NCBI RefSeq assembly: GCF_029266855.1
Contig: NZ_JAQSWB010000004.1
Location: forward strand, 186,001-250,000
Direction of reading: 5' to 3'
Origin: Fluviicola sp.
Lineage (GTDB): Bacteria > Bacteroidota > Bacteroidia > Flavobacteriales_D > Crocinitomicaceae
Length of the DNA stretch: 64,000 bases
In this document: piece after piece, positions 35,516 through 43,636 of the stretch
Numbering within the stretch: the first letter of the stretch is position 1
Layout: each line of letters starts with the position of its first letter
Position numbers and translations under genes: made by a program
Notes under the pieces: model-generated
The model's database searches: none
Seen by the model: the letters and a program-made list of their open reading frames with translations, nothing else
What the model was told of the DNA's origin: nothing

Positions 35516-37354
35516 TTACTTCACCATCAATTTTTGAGTGTAAGTTGAAGTTCCGTTAGCAACTGAAACAAAGTAGTTTCCAGCTTGCAAGTTGTTAATC
35601 GGCATTTCAACAGTTGTTGCTCCGGAAGCAGTAACAACCTGAGTTGCAACTGTACGTCCTGAAACATCCAAGATAGAGATTGAGTAATCTGCACCTGTAC
35701 CTTCGAAGCTAACGTTTACAATTTCTGAAGCAGGATTAGGGTAAACAGACATAGCGATTTCAGCAGAAGCTTCATTGATTGAAGCAGTTCCTCCTCCGAT
35801 GTTAATTTTGTCAACATACAGATTATTACCATACGCTGATGTAGCTTCAAACTTAACGAAAAGTTTATTTGCAGTTCCATAAGGAGTTAAACTTACTGAC
35901 TCATTTCTCCAATCAGAAGCAGCAGTAGGAGTGAAAGCACTAGTAGTTGCAGCTCCAGTTGACAATGTTGAACCTTGCTTAGCATATACTGATGTCCAAG
36001 TTGATCCACAATCTGTTGAAACGAATACTTCCAACTTATCATTCTCACTTGCATATTGGCGGTATGCCACATCAAATGTCATCGTTTTATTTGAGATTGA
36101 AGAAAGGTCTACAGGAGCAAGGATCATGTTTCCTTTGTTACCTGCAGCAACATTATAGTTGTCATATTTAGCACTTCCTGTATTTGCAGCTACACGTGCC
36201 CAGTTTTTATCTGTTGCTGAGTAAACTGAGTAATTAGCATATGGGAATGCTGAACTTGCAAAATCTTGTGAGAAGTTTCCAGTTGTACCAGCAGCACTAA
36301 TTCTTGAAAAAGTAGTTGTAGTTGTACCCATTGGCGTAGTGCTTCCAGATCCATTGATGTTCGTTAAGTACGTAGTCAATGTATGTGATCCTGAAGTTAC
36401 AGCAGTGGTAGGAATGTTAAAGTTTGCAGTTCCACCTACAGCAATAGATCCTGAGAACGGAGCTGTTTGAACAGTTCCTGCATCAATTTTGTAATTAACC
36501 GTAGCAGATGTAATCACGTTGTTTCCAACATTTGATAATACAGCAACTGCACCTGAAAGATCTGCAGCACAGCTAAAGTCTGATGCATTTAAGTCTGAGA
36601 TCTCTGCGAAGTCAGGCAATAAAAGTGGCTCGGAAACTCCAGCTTGGTGAACTTCTTTTGTAGTATTGTCTTGAACCCAAGCAATAAAACCTAGTTCAGT
36701 AATCTTATAAATGTAAGAAGGAACCGGAACATCGTTAAATGTAAATGTTTGAGTTCCGTTAGCACTACTAAAATTGGATGCAACAACAGGTGTTCCGGAA
36801 GTATTAGGAACCATTTTGCGCATTACATCGTGAAATTCAGTTTCCCCATTTGATCCCGGAGCACTTTCAAAAGTGATTTCTCTTTCAACCATTGCTAACT
36901 GCAATACAGTATTTGACGGATTCCAAACATTTGGTGCTGTAATAGTTACAGTAACATCAACAGTTGCGTATCCTGGATCAAATGAATGAGAAATTGTCAT
37001 ACTTACAGGCGAAGCCACAGCATATCGTGAATCGATTGCACCTTGAGTAACAGTCATATTTGTCCCATCCATTATTCTATCAGGAACTCCGGATATACCG
37101 TAATAAGATACTCGATTACCTATTTCAGTAGCGTTCTGTGCATTCATTGGATCCACACCTGGCCAGCTAGTTTGATATTTGATCGCTACAATCTTACTTG
37201 CATTTGCGTCAATTAAAGCTTTAAACGCCGGATTTTGAGATGCACATGGACCACAAGAAGCTTGTGAAAAACTTTCAGCAAGAATAAATCGCTGCTGTGC
37301 ATAAGAAGCACCTAAAAGAGCGAATGAACCAAACAATAGTAAAATTTTTTTCAT
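35516..37354 (-). CDS. T9SS-exported protein with Omp28-like thioredoxin-fold domain
   Basis: 612 residues. Signal peptide to about residue 20 (GASYAQ). An Omp28-related domain follows, with a CGPC motif (C34, C37) in 'SFSQASCGPCASQNP' and 'GISGVPDRIMDG', the cis-Pro-like region. A CARDB/Ig-like segment covers about 255-345, and a carbohydrate/MAM-like jelly-roll region about 355-515 ('NWARVAANTGSAKYDNYN', 'LYVDKINIGG'). The C-terminal 80 residues from 'MSVYPNPASEIVNVSF' are a type A T9SS sorting domain. It is probably a surface-exposed or secreted thiol-containing protein. It has its own terminator and a long upstream non-coding region. Confidence 0.8.
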   Translation of the reverse strand: MKKILLLFGSFALLGASYAQQRFILAESFSQASCGPCASQNPAFKALIDANASKIVAIKYQTSWPGVDPMNAQNATEIGNRVSYYGISGVPDRIMDGTNMTVTQGAIDSRYAVASPVSMTISHSFDPGYATVDVTVTITAPNVWNPSNTVLQLAMVEREITFESAPGSNGETEFHDVMRKMVPNTSGTPVVASNFSSANGTQTFTFNDVPVPSYIYKITELGFIAWVQDNTTKEVHQAGVSEPLLLPDFAEISDLNASDFSCAADLSGAVAVLSNVGNNVITSATVNYKIDAGTVQTAPFSGSIAVGGTANFNIPTTAVTSGSHTLTTYLTNINGSGSTTPMGTTTTTFSRISAAGTTGNFSQDFASSAFPYANYSVYSATDKNWARVAANTGSAKYDNYNVAAGNKGNMILAPVDLSSISNKTMTFDVAYRQYASENDKLEVFVSTDCGSTWTSVYAKQGSTLSTGAATTSAFTPTAASDWRNESVSLTPYGTANKLFVKFEATSAYGNNLYVDKINIGGGTASINEASAEIAMSVYPNPASEIVNVSFEGTGADYSISILDVSGRTVATQVVTASGATTVEMPINNLQAGNYFVSVANGTSTYTQKLMVK

Positions 37355-38286
37355 GGTTTTTTGATTTTATAATTTGGCTAAAGTTAAATTATTTTCTTCT
37401 TGGTATCTAAAACGTTAGAGCTAAAAAAACAATGGATTATTGAAATGTTAAAAGCAGCATTAACACACAAGTTTTATTTCTTTCGCAATCCTCAAAACTT
37501 TATAGTTGGGTGATTTTACTGTGACTAATCAATGAAGCCTAAACAAATTTAACATCACTAGGCGATTATTTGTTTGATTATTCAGTCCTTATCGGTTTTA
37601 ATAAGTGGATTTTAGCCGATTATGCGATTGAAATATGGTTAGTTACAAAGCTTTTTAAATTGCTAAAAACATTGTCTTCCATTGATTGCTTTAATCTTAA
37701 ATCACTAACAAAAAAAGAATTCTATTTGAATCCTAAATGACTATTTTGACCAAATATCCAGTTAATGAGTCGCTTTTATACGGGTATTTGTAGATTATTG
37801 TGAGGTATTAGGTATTGAGAAAAGTGAAAGACCTTTGTTTTGCTTCTGTTTTGAAAAGAAAATGAAGATCCAAAGAGTTTTCCCAATCATCATTAAAAAG
37901 ATTTAATGATGCGATTCTGGTGCACGATTTCCCTTTGGGCAACAACTTATTTTCTGTCTATTAAAGCAATATTGACTGAATCGTGATTCAAGACAAAGTA
38001 GTTTATCCCGATTCAGATTGATTAAACAAGGATAATGTAAAAGTTAGATTAAGGAAATACCGTATTCATTGTGATTAACTTCAACTGAAGTTTTTCAATC
38101 ATTAAACAGCAACCACACGTAGTTAATTAGCATGCATACTTGGATTGGAGGGAATTAAAATAAGACTTGTTACGGATTGGATTCATTCATCTGGCTGTAA
38201 ATAGCTTTATTAGACCAAAAAACAGTTTTATTATTTCTATAGCACCATCCCGGATAATGGGTGTTGAGAAATGTATATACAACAAA
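37355..38286. other. Long AT-rich intergenic region, no convincing gene
   Basis: About 930 bases lie between the Omp28-like cargo gene and the terminator of the next gene. There is no open frame with coding character beyond short ones. CATCATTAAA (37888-37897) and TTTAATGATG (37902-37911) form a perfect ten-base stem with loop AAGA. A second inverted repeat, TGAATC/GATTCA, is near 37978-37991. CAAATTTA at 37544-37551 fits a minus-strand TAnnTTTG box for the gene at 37354 but has no TTG partner at the right distance and would imply a 190-base leader. The region may hold a small RNA or decayed sequence; neither can be shown here. Confidence 0.5.
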
Positions 38287-38314
38287 AAAAGCCGGAATTT
38301 TCATCCCGGCTTTT
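38281..38314 (-). terminator. Rho-independent terminator of the small T9SS cargo gene
   Basis: On the minus strand AAAAGCCGG and CCGGCTTTT (38306-38314 and 38287-38295) pair over a ten-base loop and run into TTTTTTGTT. It lies 19 bases after the stop codon of the gene at 38333-39094. Confidence 0.88.
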
Positions 38315-38332
38315 CTGTATTTCTAAAGTATC

Positions 38333-39094
38333 TTAGTGCTTAATTACCACTCTTCTTGTTTGAACAACCCTTCCTTTCTCAAGAACCGTAACTAAGTAAA
38401 CTCCATTTTTAAAATCACTTACATCTACCTTCTTAGAAGCTCCAACAACAGATTCGTTGTAAACTACTTTGCCTAATACGTCTGTCATTTTAAGATCAAA
38501 GTTTCCATCCAAGCCCTGAGCAGTAACAGACAATAAAGAACTTACCGGGTTCGGATAAATAGACATGGTGATTTCTTCGTTTTTCTGATCCTTGATTCCC
38601 AAAACTGTTGTAACAATAACATCTACAGAGTCTACTTTGGCAGAACCATCTACTATATAAAGACGATAATGAATACTTCCAGGACCATCTGTGTGAATGT
38701 CAAACTTCAATTGAGCAAGTCCATTATTAACCAAAGTAAAATCATTTGAAGTAGTCCATGGATCTGAGTTTGGTTGCGAACAAAGCCCTTCAAAGTTTGG
38801 ATCCGGAACAGGACCCCAGCAAATCGCTTCAGGAGGAGTGTGAGCTATAGACCAAGCAGGCACGTCGACAAATTTATCTCTTGTAATTCTTAAAAGTTTG
38901 TCTGATCCGAACTTATTGATAACCGCAAGGTCAATCACTACCAACTCATCCTCGCTTGCTACCTTAGTAATTGTTGTACCGTTTAAATTAGGACCACTTG
39001 CAGAACCGGTTTCATATTGCTTTATGTCAACCTGTGCAGTCGAAACCGCAGCAGTTAATAAAGCAATGCTTAATAGAGAGTATATTTTTTTCAT
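38333..39094 (-). CDS. Small T9SS-exported protein of unknown function
   Basis: 253 residues. Signal peptide to about residue 20 (LLTAAVSTAQ). An unfamiliar beta-rich domain spans about 21-165 with two cysteines (C92 in 'EAICWGP' and C105 in 'EGLCSQP'). A type A T9SS sorting domain runs from about 175 ('TMSIYPNPVSSLLSV...GVYLVTVLEKG') to the end. Nearly all of the mature part is one domain plus the sorting tag. It has its own promoter and terminator and lies divergent from the TlpA gene. Confidence 0.75.
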   Translation of the reverse strand: MKKIYSLLSIALLTAAVSTAQVDIKQYETGSASGPNLNGTTITKVASEDELVVIDLAVINKFGSDKLLRITRDKFVDVPAWSIAHTPPEAICWGPVPDPNFEGLCSQPNSDPWTTSNDFTLVNNGLAQLKFDIHTDGPGSIHYRLYIVDGSAKVDSVDVIVTTVLGIKDQKNEEITMSIYPNPVSSLLSVTAQGLDGNFDLKMTDVLGKVVYNESVVGASKKVDVSDFKNGVYLVTVLEKGRVVQTRRVVIKH

Positions 39095-39115
39095 ATCTTG
39101 AGCTTCTAGTTTTTA

Positions 39116-39146
39116 CAAATATATAATAGCTATTCTTCACAAACAA
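39116..39146 (-). promoter_or_regulatory. Promoter of the small T9SS cargo gene
   Basis: On the minus strand TTG (39146-39144), a 20-base spacer and TATATTTG (39123-39116) match the phylum consensus. Transcription would begin about 15 bases before the ATG at 39094, a very short leader. Confidence 0.7.
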
Positions 39147-39380
39147 GATGCTTGGTCACGCTATTAATTCGTAAGAATACAATTTATTTGCCAAAAAAAC
39201 AATACGAAAGAATCGAATATTGGCCCGTTTTTGATTTAAGTGCTTGTTTTTACAAGTAAACGGTTAAATAGCAGAAGATTTCTCAGATGTTAGGATTACA
39301 ATTTCTATGCTTAGCTTAACATTTTTTAGGAATACAAGAGTCTTGGATAACACATGTTTAAAATTGTGTTAAGGAAAAGG
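39147..39380. other. Divergent intergenic region, no gene
   Basis: This AT-rich stretch separates the promoters of the T9SS cargo gene and the TlpA gene. I see no open frame and no strong hairpin. Confidence 0.45.
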
Positions 39381-39388
39381 TATCTTTG
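39381..39388 (+). promoter_or_regulatory. Possible -7 box of the TlpA-DUF6029-Omp28 operon
   Basis: TATCTTTG matches TAnnTTTG and lies 44 bases before the ATG at 39433. The nearest TTG (39364-39366) leaves only 14 bases of spacer, so the -33 element is weak or absent. Confidence 0.42.
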
Positions 39389-39432
39389 GGATTCGGCACG
39401 AAACTTGAACTGTGCAAGCTAAAATTTAAACT

Positions 39433-39942
39433 ATGAAAAAAATTGCGTTCTTATTGTTAGGACTTGTTGTTTCTACTTTATCAATGGCTCAAGACCACGA
39501 ACCTTTAGTTGTAAAACAACTTCCCTCTGTAAAATTAGTAGACATGAATGGCAAAGCGGTTAACACTGCTGAATTAGGTTTTAAAGGCCCTGTTGTTATT
39601 TCATTTTGGGCTACCTGGTGTTCACCATGCAAACGCGAACTAAACACTATTCATGAATTATACACAGACTGGCAAGAGGAAACAGGAGTTAACCTTGTTG
39701 CGGTTACGATCGATGACGAAAAAACAAAGGCTCAGGTTCCTGTTTATGTTGACGGAAAAGGATGGGAATATTTAGTATTAATGGATCCGAACGGAGATTT
39801 CAAACGTGCAATGGGAGTAAACAACGTCCCTCATACATTCCTGATCGACCAAAAAGGAAATATTGTTTATTCTCATAACAACTACGCTCCCGGAGATGAA
39901 GAGAAGTTGTACGAAGAGATCAAAAAATTAGTCAACAAATAA
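39433..39942 (+). CDS. TlpA/ResA-type thioredoxin-fold protein
   Basis: 169 residues with a signal peptide (LLLGLVVSTLSMAQ), so it acts in the periplasm. The active site is WCSPC with C63 and C66 in 'SFWATWCSPCKREL', and the cis-Pro loop is 'GVNNVPHTFLIDQKG'. It fits the TlpA/ResA reductases that keep extracytoplasmic thiols reduced. It is the first gene of a three-gene unit with an outer-membrane barrel (14 bases later) and an Omp28 lipoprotein, so its target may be the cysteines of the latter. Confidence 0.9.
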   Translation: MKKIAFLLLGLVVSTLSMAQDHEPLVVKQLPSVKLVDMNGKAVNTAELGFKGPVVISFWATWCSPCKRELNTIHELYTDWQEETGVNLVAVTIDDEKTKAQVPVYVDGKGWEYLVLMDPNGDFKRAMGVNNVPHTFLIDQKGNIVYSHNNYAPGDEEKLYEEIKKLVNK

Positions 39943-39956
39943 GTACTGCTTTATAG

Positions 39957-41651
39957 ATGAAAAACTGGATTTTAGGAATCTGCGCATTGTCCGGGTCGCT
40001 TACAGCACTCGGACAATCGAATTTATTGGGGAACATCACCGGGAATATGGAAGCTACCTTCCAGTATTTAAACGCTGACCCATTAATCGGTGCAACCCAA
40101 CCGGCAGAAAGAGGTTTGTTGAATTCGTATATGAATGTCTTTTATTCCGGATCTCATTTTAAGGCGGGTGCCCGTTTTGAATCATACCTGCCGCGAATCA
40201 ATGGATACCCGAATCGTTTTGACGGTACCGGAATCGGTATGCGCTATGTAGGCTGGTCGAACAATTATATAGATGTAACTCTCGGGAACTTTTACGAGCA
40301 GTTTGGTGCGGGAACTATATTTAGGGCTTATGAAGACCGAAATTTAGGTTACGATAATGCGATGGACGGTGCCCGTGTAATCCTCAGACCTTATAAAGGA
40401 ATTCAGTTAAAAGGAGTTTACGGGAACCAGCGTTATGCTTTCCAAGGCGGAAGAGTCGATAAATCGAGTGGTGTGACCCGCGGAATTGATTTACAGCTTC
40501 ATCTCAATGAATTAGCGCCCAGGTTAGATTCAAGCGGTTTGGATGTTACAATCGGAGGTGCTTTTGTGAGCAAATACCAAAAAGATGATAACGATTTATA
40601 CATCCTTCCTGAAAACGTTGCTGCTTACAGCGGAAGGCTCGGTTTACGCTACAAGAAATTTACATTGAGCGGTGAGTATACTCATAAAGATAACGACCCA
40701 AGTGAGGACAATGGATACATTTATAATACCGGCCATTCAGCTTTGATCAATTTGGGTTATTCACGTAAAGGATTGGGAATCTCATTAGCCGCAAAATCGG
40801 TAGATAATATGAGTTACCGTTCAGACAGAACCAAAGGTTTGGCCGATCTGTTCATCAACTACCTTCCGGCGATGAACAAAACACATACCTATAATTTAGT
40901 TGCAACACTGTATCCTTACGCTACACAACCTCTGGGAGAAGTAGCTTTCCAGGCAGAAGTCCTTTATACCATTCCAAAAGGAAAGGGTGGCGGGAAATAT
41001 GGAATTCCGGTCAACGTGAATTATTCCACGGCCTATTTGCCCATGAGACATTATTCTGGCTTCGGCTTACCGGGAGATTCGACACGTGTAATGTATAAAG
41101 GGAATCCGTATGATTTGTCTGACAGTTTACTTTGGCAGGATATCAACGCAAATGTGACATTCAAACTCAATAAAAATTTCTACTTGATTGCCTCTTATTT
41201 CAATATTATCATTAACAATGATGTCTCCAAAATTACGGAAGATGCAACTGGTATGATTAGCTCCCACATCGGGGTTTTGGAAGCCGGATGGAAGATCAAT
41301 AAAAAACACAGTATTCGTGCTGAAGTGCAAGCTCTATTCACTGCCAATAAAAAAATGGCAGGTTTCAACTATCGTACTTCAGAGGACAAAGGAGATTGGG
41401 TAACGGTTGTTTTAGAGTACAACATTTCACCTAATTGGTTCCTGGGATTCATGGATCAATACAATTATGGGAATCCACATAAAGACTTGCGCGTACATTA
41501 TGCAATCGGATCATTCGGTTGGATAAAAGATGCAACCCGCATAACTTTGAATTACGGTAGACAGCGTGCAGGCTTATTCTGTGTAGGTGGTGTATGTCGT
41601 TTCGTACCGGCATCGAATGGTTTGACCGTTTCGTTAACGCAAAGTTTCTAA
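39957..41651 (+). CDS. Outer-membrane beta-barrel protein, DUF6029-like
   Basis: 564 residues. Signal peptide to about residue 19 (GSLTALGQ). The remainder is alternating amphipathic strands with frequent Tyr, Phe and Gly ('NLGYDNAMDGARVILRPYKG', 'AYSGRLGLRYKKFTLSGEYTH') and ends in 'SNGLTVSLTQSF', a terminal-Phe beta-signal. The layout matches proteins named DUF6029 in Bacteroidota. No TonB box or plug domain is visible. It lies between a periplasmic thioredoxin and an Omp28 lipoprotein in one operon. The function of the family is unknown to me. Confidence 0.72.
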   Translation: MKNWILGICALSGSLTALGQSNLLGNITGNMEATFQYLNADPLIGATQPAERGLLNSYMNVFYSGSHFKAGARFESYLPRINGYPNRFDGTGIGMRYVGWSNNYIDVTLGNFYEQFGAGTIFRAYEDRNLGYDNAMDGARVILRPYKGIQLKGVYGNQRYAFQGGRVDKSSGVTRGIDLQLHLNELAPRLDSSGLDVTIGGAFVSKYQKDDNDLYILPENVAAYSGRLGLRYKKFTLSGEYTHKDNDPSEDNGYIYNTGHSALINLGYSRKGLGISLAAKSVDNMSYRSDRTKGLADLFINYLPAMNKTHTYNLVATLYPYATQPLGEVAFQAEVLYTIPKGKGGGKYGIPVNVNYSTAYLPMRHYSGFGLPGDSTRVMYKGNPYDLSDSLLWQDINANVTFKLNKNFYLIASYFNIIINNDVSKITEDATGMISSHIGVLEAGWKINKKHSIRAEVQALFTANKKMAGFNYRTSEDKGDWVTVVLEYNISPNWFLGFMDQYNYGNPHKDLRVHYAIGSFGWIKDATRITLNYGRQRAGLFCVGGVCRFVPASNGLTVSLTQSF

Positions 41652-41668
41652 TTAAACAGGTTTAGAAC

Positions 41669-42616
41669 ATGAAAAAGATCTTAATTTTTACAGCTGTCCT
41701 GGCAACCGTAATCGCTTCTTGCGACAAGGTTAGAAATGCCTATCCAACAAATCCGGTATCAACTACCCTGGATTGGAGTTTATACCCGGACGGGGATTCC
41801 GCTCATTATGTTGCCCAAGGTTTGTGGCCAACGTTTACGGCTAACTCGAATACACAACGCAATGTATTGATCGAGGATTTTACAGGTCATCAGTGCGTGA
41901 ATTGTCCGGCTTCAACAGCAAACATGGAACAATTAATCGCTACAAATCCGGAGCATATATTTGGTTTGGCTATTCATGCCGGACCTACCGGATTGACGGG
42001 TTTCCAGGTAACTTCTTCCGAATACCCGACTGTTCTTTACAGCGATGCCGGAATTGAAACCGGGAAGCATTTCGGACAGGATATTCCAGGATCTACTTTT
42101 TTGGGGAATCCTGCATTTTGTGTAAACAGAACCAAAGCAAATAATCAGTTTACCTCGAATGCAGGTGCTGCAATTGCGAATAAAACCAACACTTGTTTGG
42201 CAAGTTCAATTCGTATCAATATTCAAGCTGTAAGCAATTACTTCCCTTCTACCCGCGGTTTGTTCCTGCATACGGAAGTAGATAAAATTGATGCATCTAT
42301 TACTTCAGACTTAGCTGTTGTTGTTTGTTTGGTTGAAGATTCATTAATTGCTCCACAATTAGTACCGACAAGTATGGATCCCGACGGAAAAGATGAAGAT
42401 TACATTCACCGCGATATATTCAGAGGCACTATTGACGGGCGAACTTTTGGGAAAGTTTTGACTGCAAGCGACCTGGGAACAAATGGAAAATACTTTGTGA
42501 GTTACTCCTATCAATTACCGGCTCAGTACAATGCAGACAACATGAAATTGTACATTTATGTTTACGACAAAACGACAGAAGAAATCTACCAGGTGATCGA
42601 AAAACACCTGCTTTAA
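41669..42616 (+). CDS. Omp28-related outer-membrane lipoprotein
   Basis: 315 residues. Lipobox 'VIASC' with the Cys near residue 18 indicates lipid attachment. The Omp28 domain has a thioredoxin-like start 'VLIEDFTGHQCVNCPAS' with C76 and C79, a 'GNPAFCVNRTK' segment corresponding to the cis-Pro region, and a beta-rich C-terminal half. Porphyromonas Omp28 is a surface protein used as an adhesin marker; its biochemical role is unclear. It closes the TlpA-DUF6029-Omp28 unit and is followed by a strong terminator. Confidence 0.85.
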   Translation: MKKILIFTAVLATVIASCDKVRNAYPTNPVSTTLDWSLYPDGDSAHYVAQGLWPTFTANSNTQRNVLIEDFTGHQCVNCPASTANMEQLIATNPEHIFGLAIHAGPTGLTGFQVTSSEYPTVLYSDAGIETGKHFGQDIPGSTFLGNPAFCVNRTKANNQFTSNAGAAIANKTNTCLASSIRINIQAVSNYFPSTRGLFLHTEVDKIDASITSDLAVVVCLVEDSLIAPQLVPTSMDPDGKDEDYIHRDIFRGTIDGRTFGKVLTASDLGTNGKYFVSYSYQLPAQYNADNMKLYIYVYDKTTEEIYQVIEKHLL

Positions 42617-42638
42617 AATTTAACATTTACTATAAAGT

Positions 42639-42676
42639 AGCGTGTGTCTGGTTGTTACGGGCACACGCTTTTTTTG
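42639..42676 (+). terminator. Terminator of the TlpA-DUF6029-Omp28 operon
   Basis: AGCGTGTG (42639-42646) pairs with CACACGCT (42662-42669) and is followed by seven T residues. It lies 22 bases after the Omp28 stop codon. Confidence 0.88.
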
Positions 42677-42755
42677 TGAAGAACTTTTAACATTTTCCAA
42701 ATACCAAATAAGAAAAGGGTTCGTTATATTAGATGAAATTATTAAACAGAACCCC

Positions 42756-42950
42756 ATGTTTGAACTGACGAAAAAAATCCTGGTTCGGGTAAGTTTTGAC
42801 CCACTCTTATTCCAGAAAGAATTGTCTAAAGCAATTAAATGGATGTCTAACTCAGAAGAAATTCAACATTTAAGGGAATGGTGTATGAAGGAGTTCGGCG
42901 CGGTTTATCCTTCTATCATTCAAAAGGCATTTACAATGCAAAAAAATTAA
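42756..42950 (+). CDS. Small conserved-looking protein, 64 residues
   Basis: I take the ATG at 42756. A longer frame opening at 42642 would start inside the terminator stem of the preceding operon. The protein (MFELTKKILVRVSFDPLLFQ...) is helical and charged, with 'FDPLLFQKELSKAIKW', 'EEIQHLREWCMKEFG' and a single Cys. It resembles a family of about 60-residue Flavobacteriia proteins of unknown function, which I recall with 'VSFDxxLFxKEL' and 'LKEWC' blocks. It has no signal peptide. It stands alone between two terminators. Confidence 0.7.
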   Translation: MFELTKKILVRVSFDPLLFQKELSKAIKWMSNSEEIQHLREWCMKEFGAVYPSIIQKAFTMQKN

Positions 42951-42972
42951 AAGACATATATAATATACGACT

Positions 42973-42999
42973 AACGGCTCCTTTTGGAGCCGTTTTTAT
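42973..42999 (+). terminator. Terminator of the 64-residue protein gene
   Basis: AACGGCTCC (42973-42981) and GGAGCCGTT (42986-42994) form a perfect nine-base stem with loop TTTT, followed by TTTATT. It is 22 bases after the stop codon. Confidence 0.92.
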
Positions 43000-43043
43000 T
43001 TTGAGGTATATCGTAAGAAATATCTGTCTAAGCTTCACAGAAA

Positions 43044-43559
43044 CTACTCGAATTCGATCAGTAAGCCTCCTTTGTCTACCACATCCTGCGGATTGACAGC
43101 AATGGATTTAACAACTCCCACACCTTCTGCTTTGAGCACATTTTCCATTTTCATTGCTTCCAAAGTAAGTAAAGGATCACCCACTTCAATTGATTGACCA
43201 ACTGTAACAGCAACGCTCACAACTCTTCCAGGCATCGGAGCTTTCAATTGCTTCAGTTTGCGCAATTTCGGCTTGTCCATTCCGAGAGAAGCGATTAGTT
43301 CATCAAGAGGTCCACCCTTCTTTACTTCAAACACCCTGTGATTCAATTTCAGGGTCAATAAGCCTTCTTCCATGCGGTTTGACATAACCTCACCACGGAA
43401 TTTTTTTCCCTTATAAGTAATTGTAAAAAACTGCTGGTCTTCCCAACGAATATGAACCCCATCTCTGTTAGCATGAAGGACTTCTCCGTCCGATGTCCAA
43501 TTAGCTGTTTCCATCTGTAAGAATTTTGCGACAATAATACGAACTATTTGGCCATTCAT
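43044..43559 (-). CDS. Biotin carboxyl carrier protein of an acyl-CoA carboxylase
   Basis: 171 residues from the ATG at 43557-43559; an ATG at 43514 (METANWTSDG) is an equally possible start. The C-terminal 75 residues are a biotinyl-lipoyl domain: 'KAPMPGRVVSVAVTVGQSIEVGDPLL' and 'LEAMKMENVL', with the biotin-accepting Lys in EAMKM. The N-terminal half matches the domain found in small carrier subunits of acetyl- or propionyl-CoA carboxylases in Bacteroidota. The carboxylase and carboxyltransferase genes are not adjacent on this side. It is divergent from the aminopeptidase gene. Confidence 0.88.
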   Translation of the reverse strand: MNGQIVRIIVAKFLQMETANWTSDGEVLHANRDGVHIRWEDQQFFTITYKGKKFRGEVMSNRMEEGLLTLKLNHRVFEVKKGGPLDELIASLGMDKPKLRKLKQLKAPMPGRVVSVAVTVGQSIEVGDPLLTLEAMKMENVLKAEGVGVVKSIAVNPQDVVDKGGLLIEFE

Positions 43560-43570
43560 CTAGAAAAACC

Positions 43571-43600
43571 TTGTAAAAAAAGCATAGTTTCCTATATTTG
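43571..43600 (+). promoter_or_regulatory. Promoter of the M1 aminopeptidase gene
   Basis: TTG at 43571-43573, a 19-base spacer and TATATTTG at 43593-43600 match the consensus exactly. The predicted start of transcription (about 43607) rules out a frame opening at 43598 and supports the ATG at 43637. Confidence 0.75.
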
Positions 43601-43636
43601 CTCTTCAAAATATTTACGAATCATATTCGCCCGAAA

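Noticed and set aside
37544-37551. TAAATTTG on the minus strand as promoter of the Omp28-like cargo gene
   Set aside because: No TTG lies at the proper distance, and it would imply a leader of about 190 bases. Chance match in AT-rich DNA is likely.
42642-42950. 102-residue version of the small protein
   Set aside because: Its first codons lie in the terminator stem of the preceding operon. The family-like part starts at the ATG at 42756.
43598-43636. Extended N-terminus of the M1 aminopeptidase (TTG start)
   Set aside because: It overlaps the -7 box of the promoter and would come before the predicted start of transcription. The signal peptide and lipobox fit the ATG at 43637.
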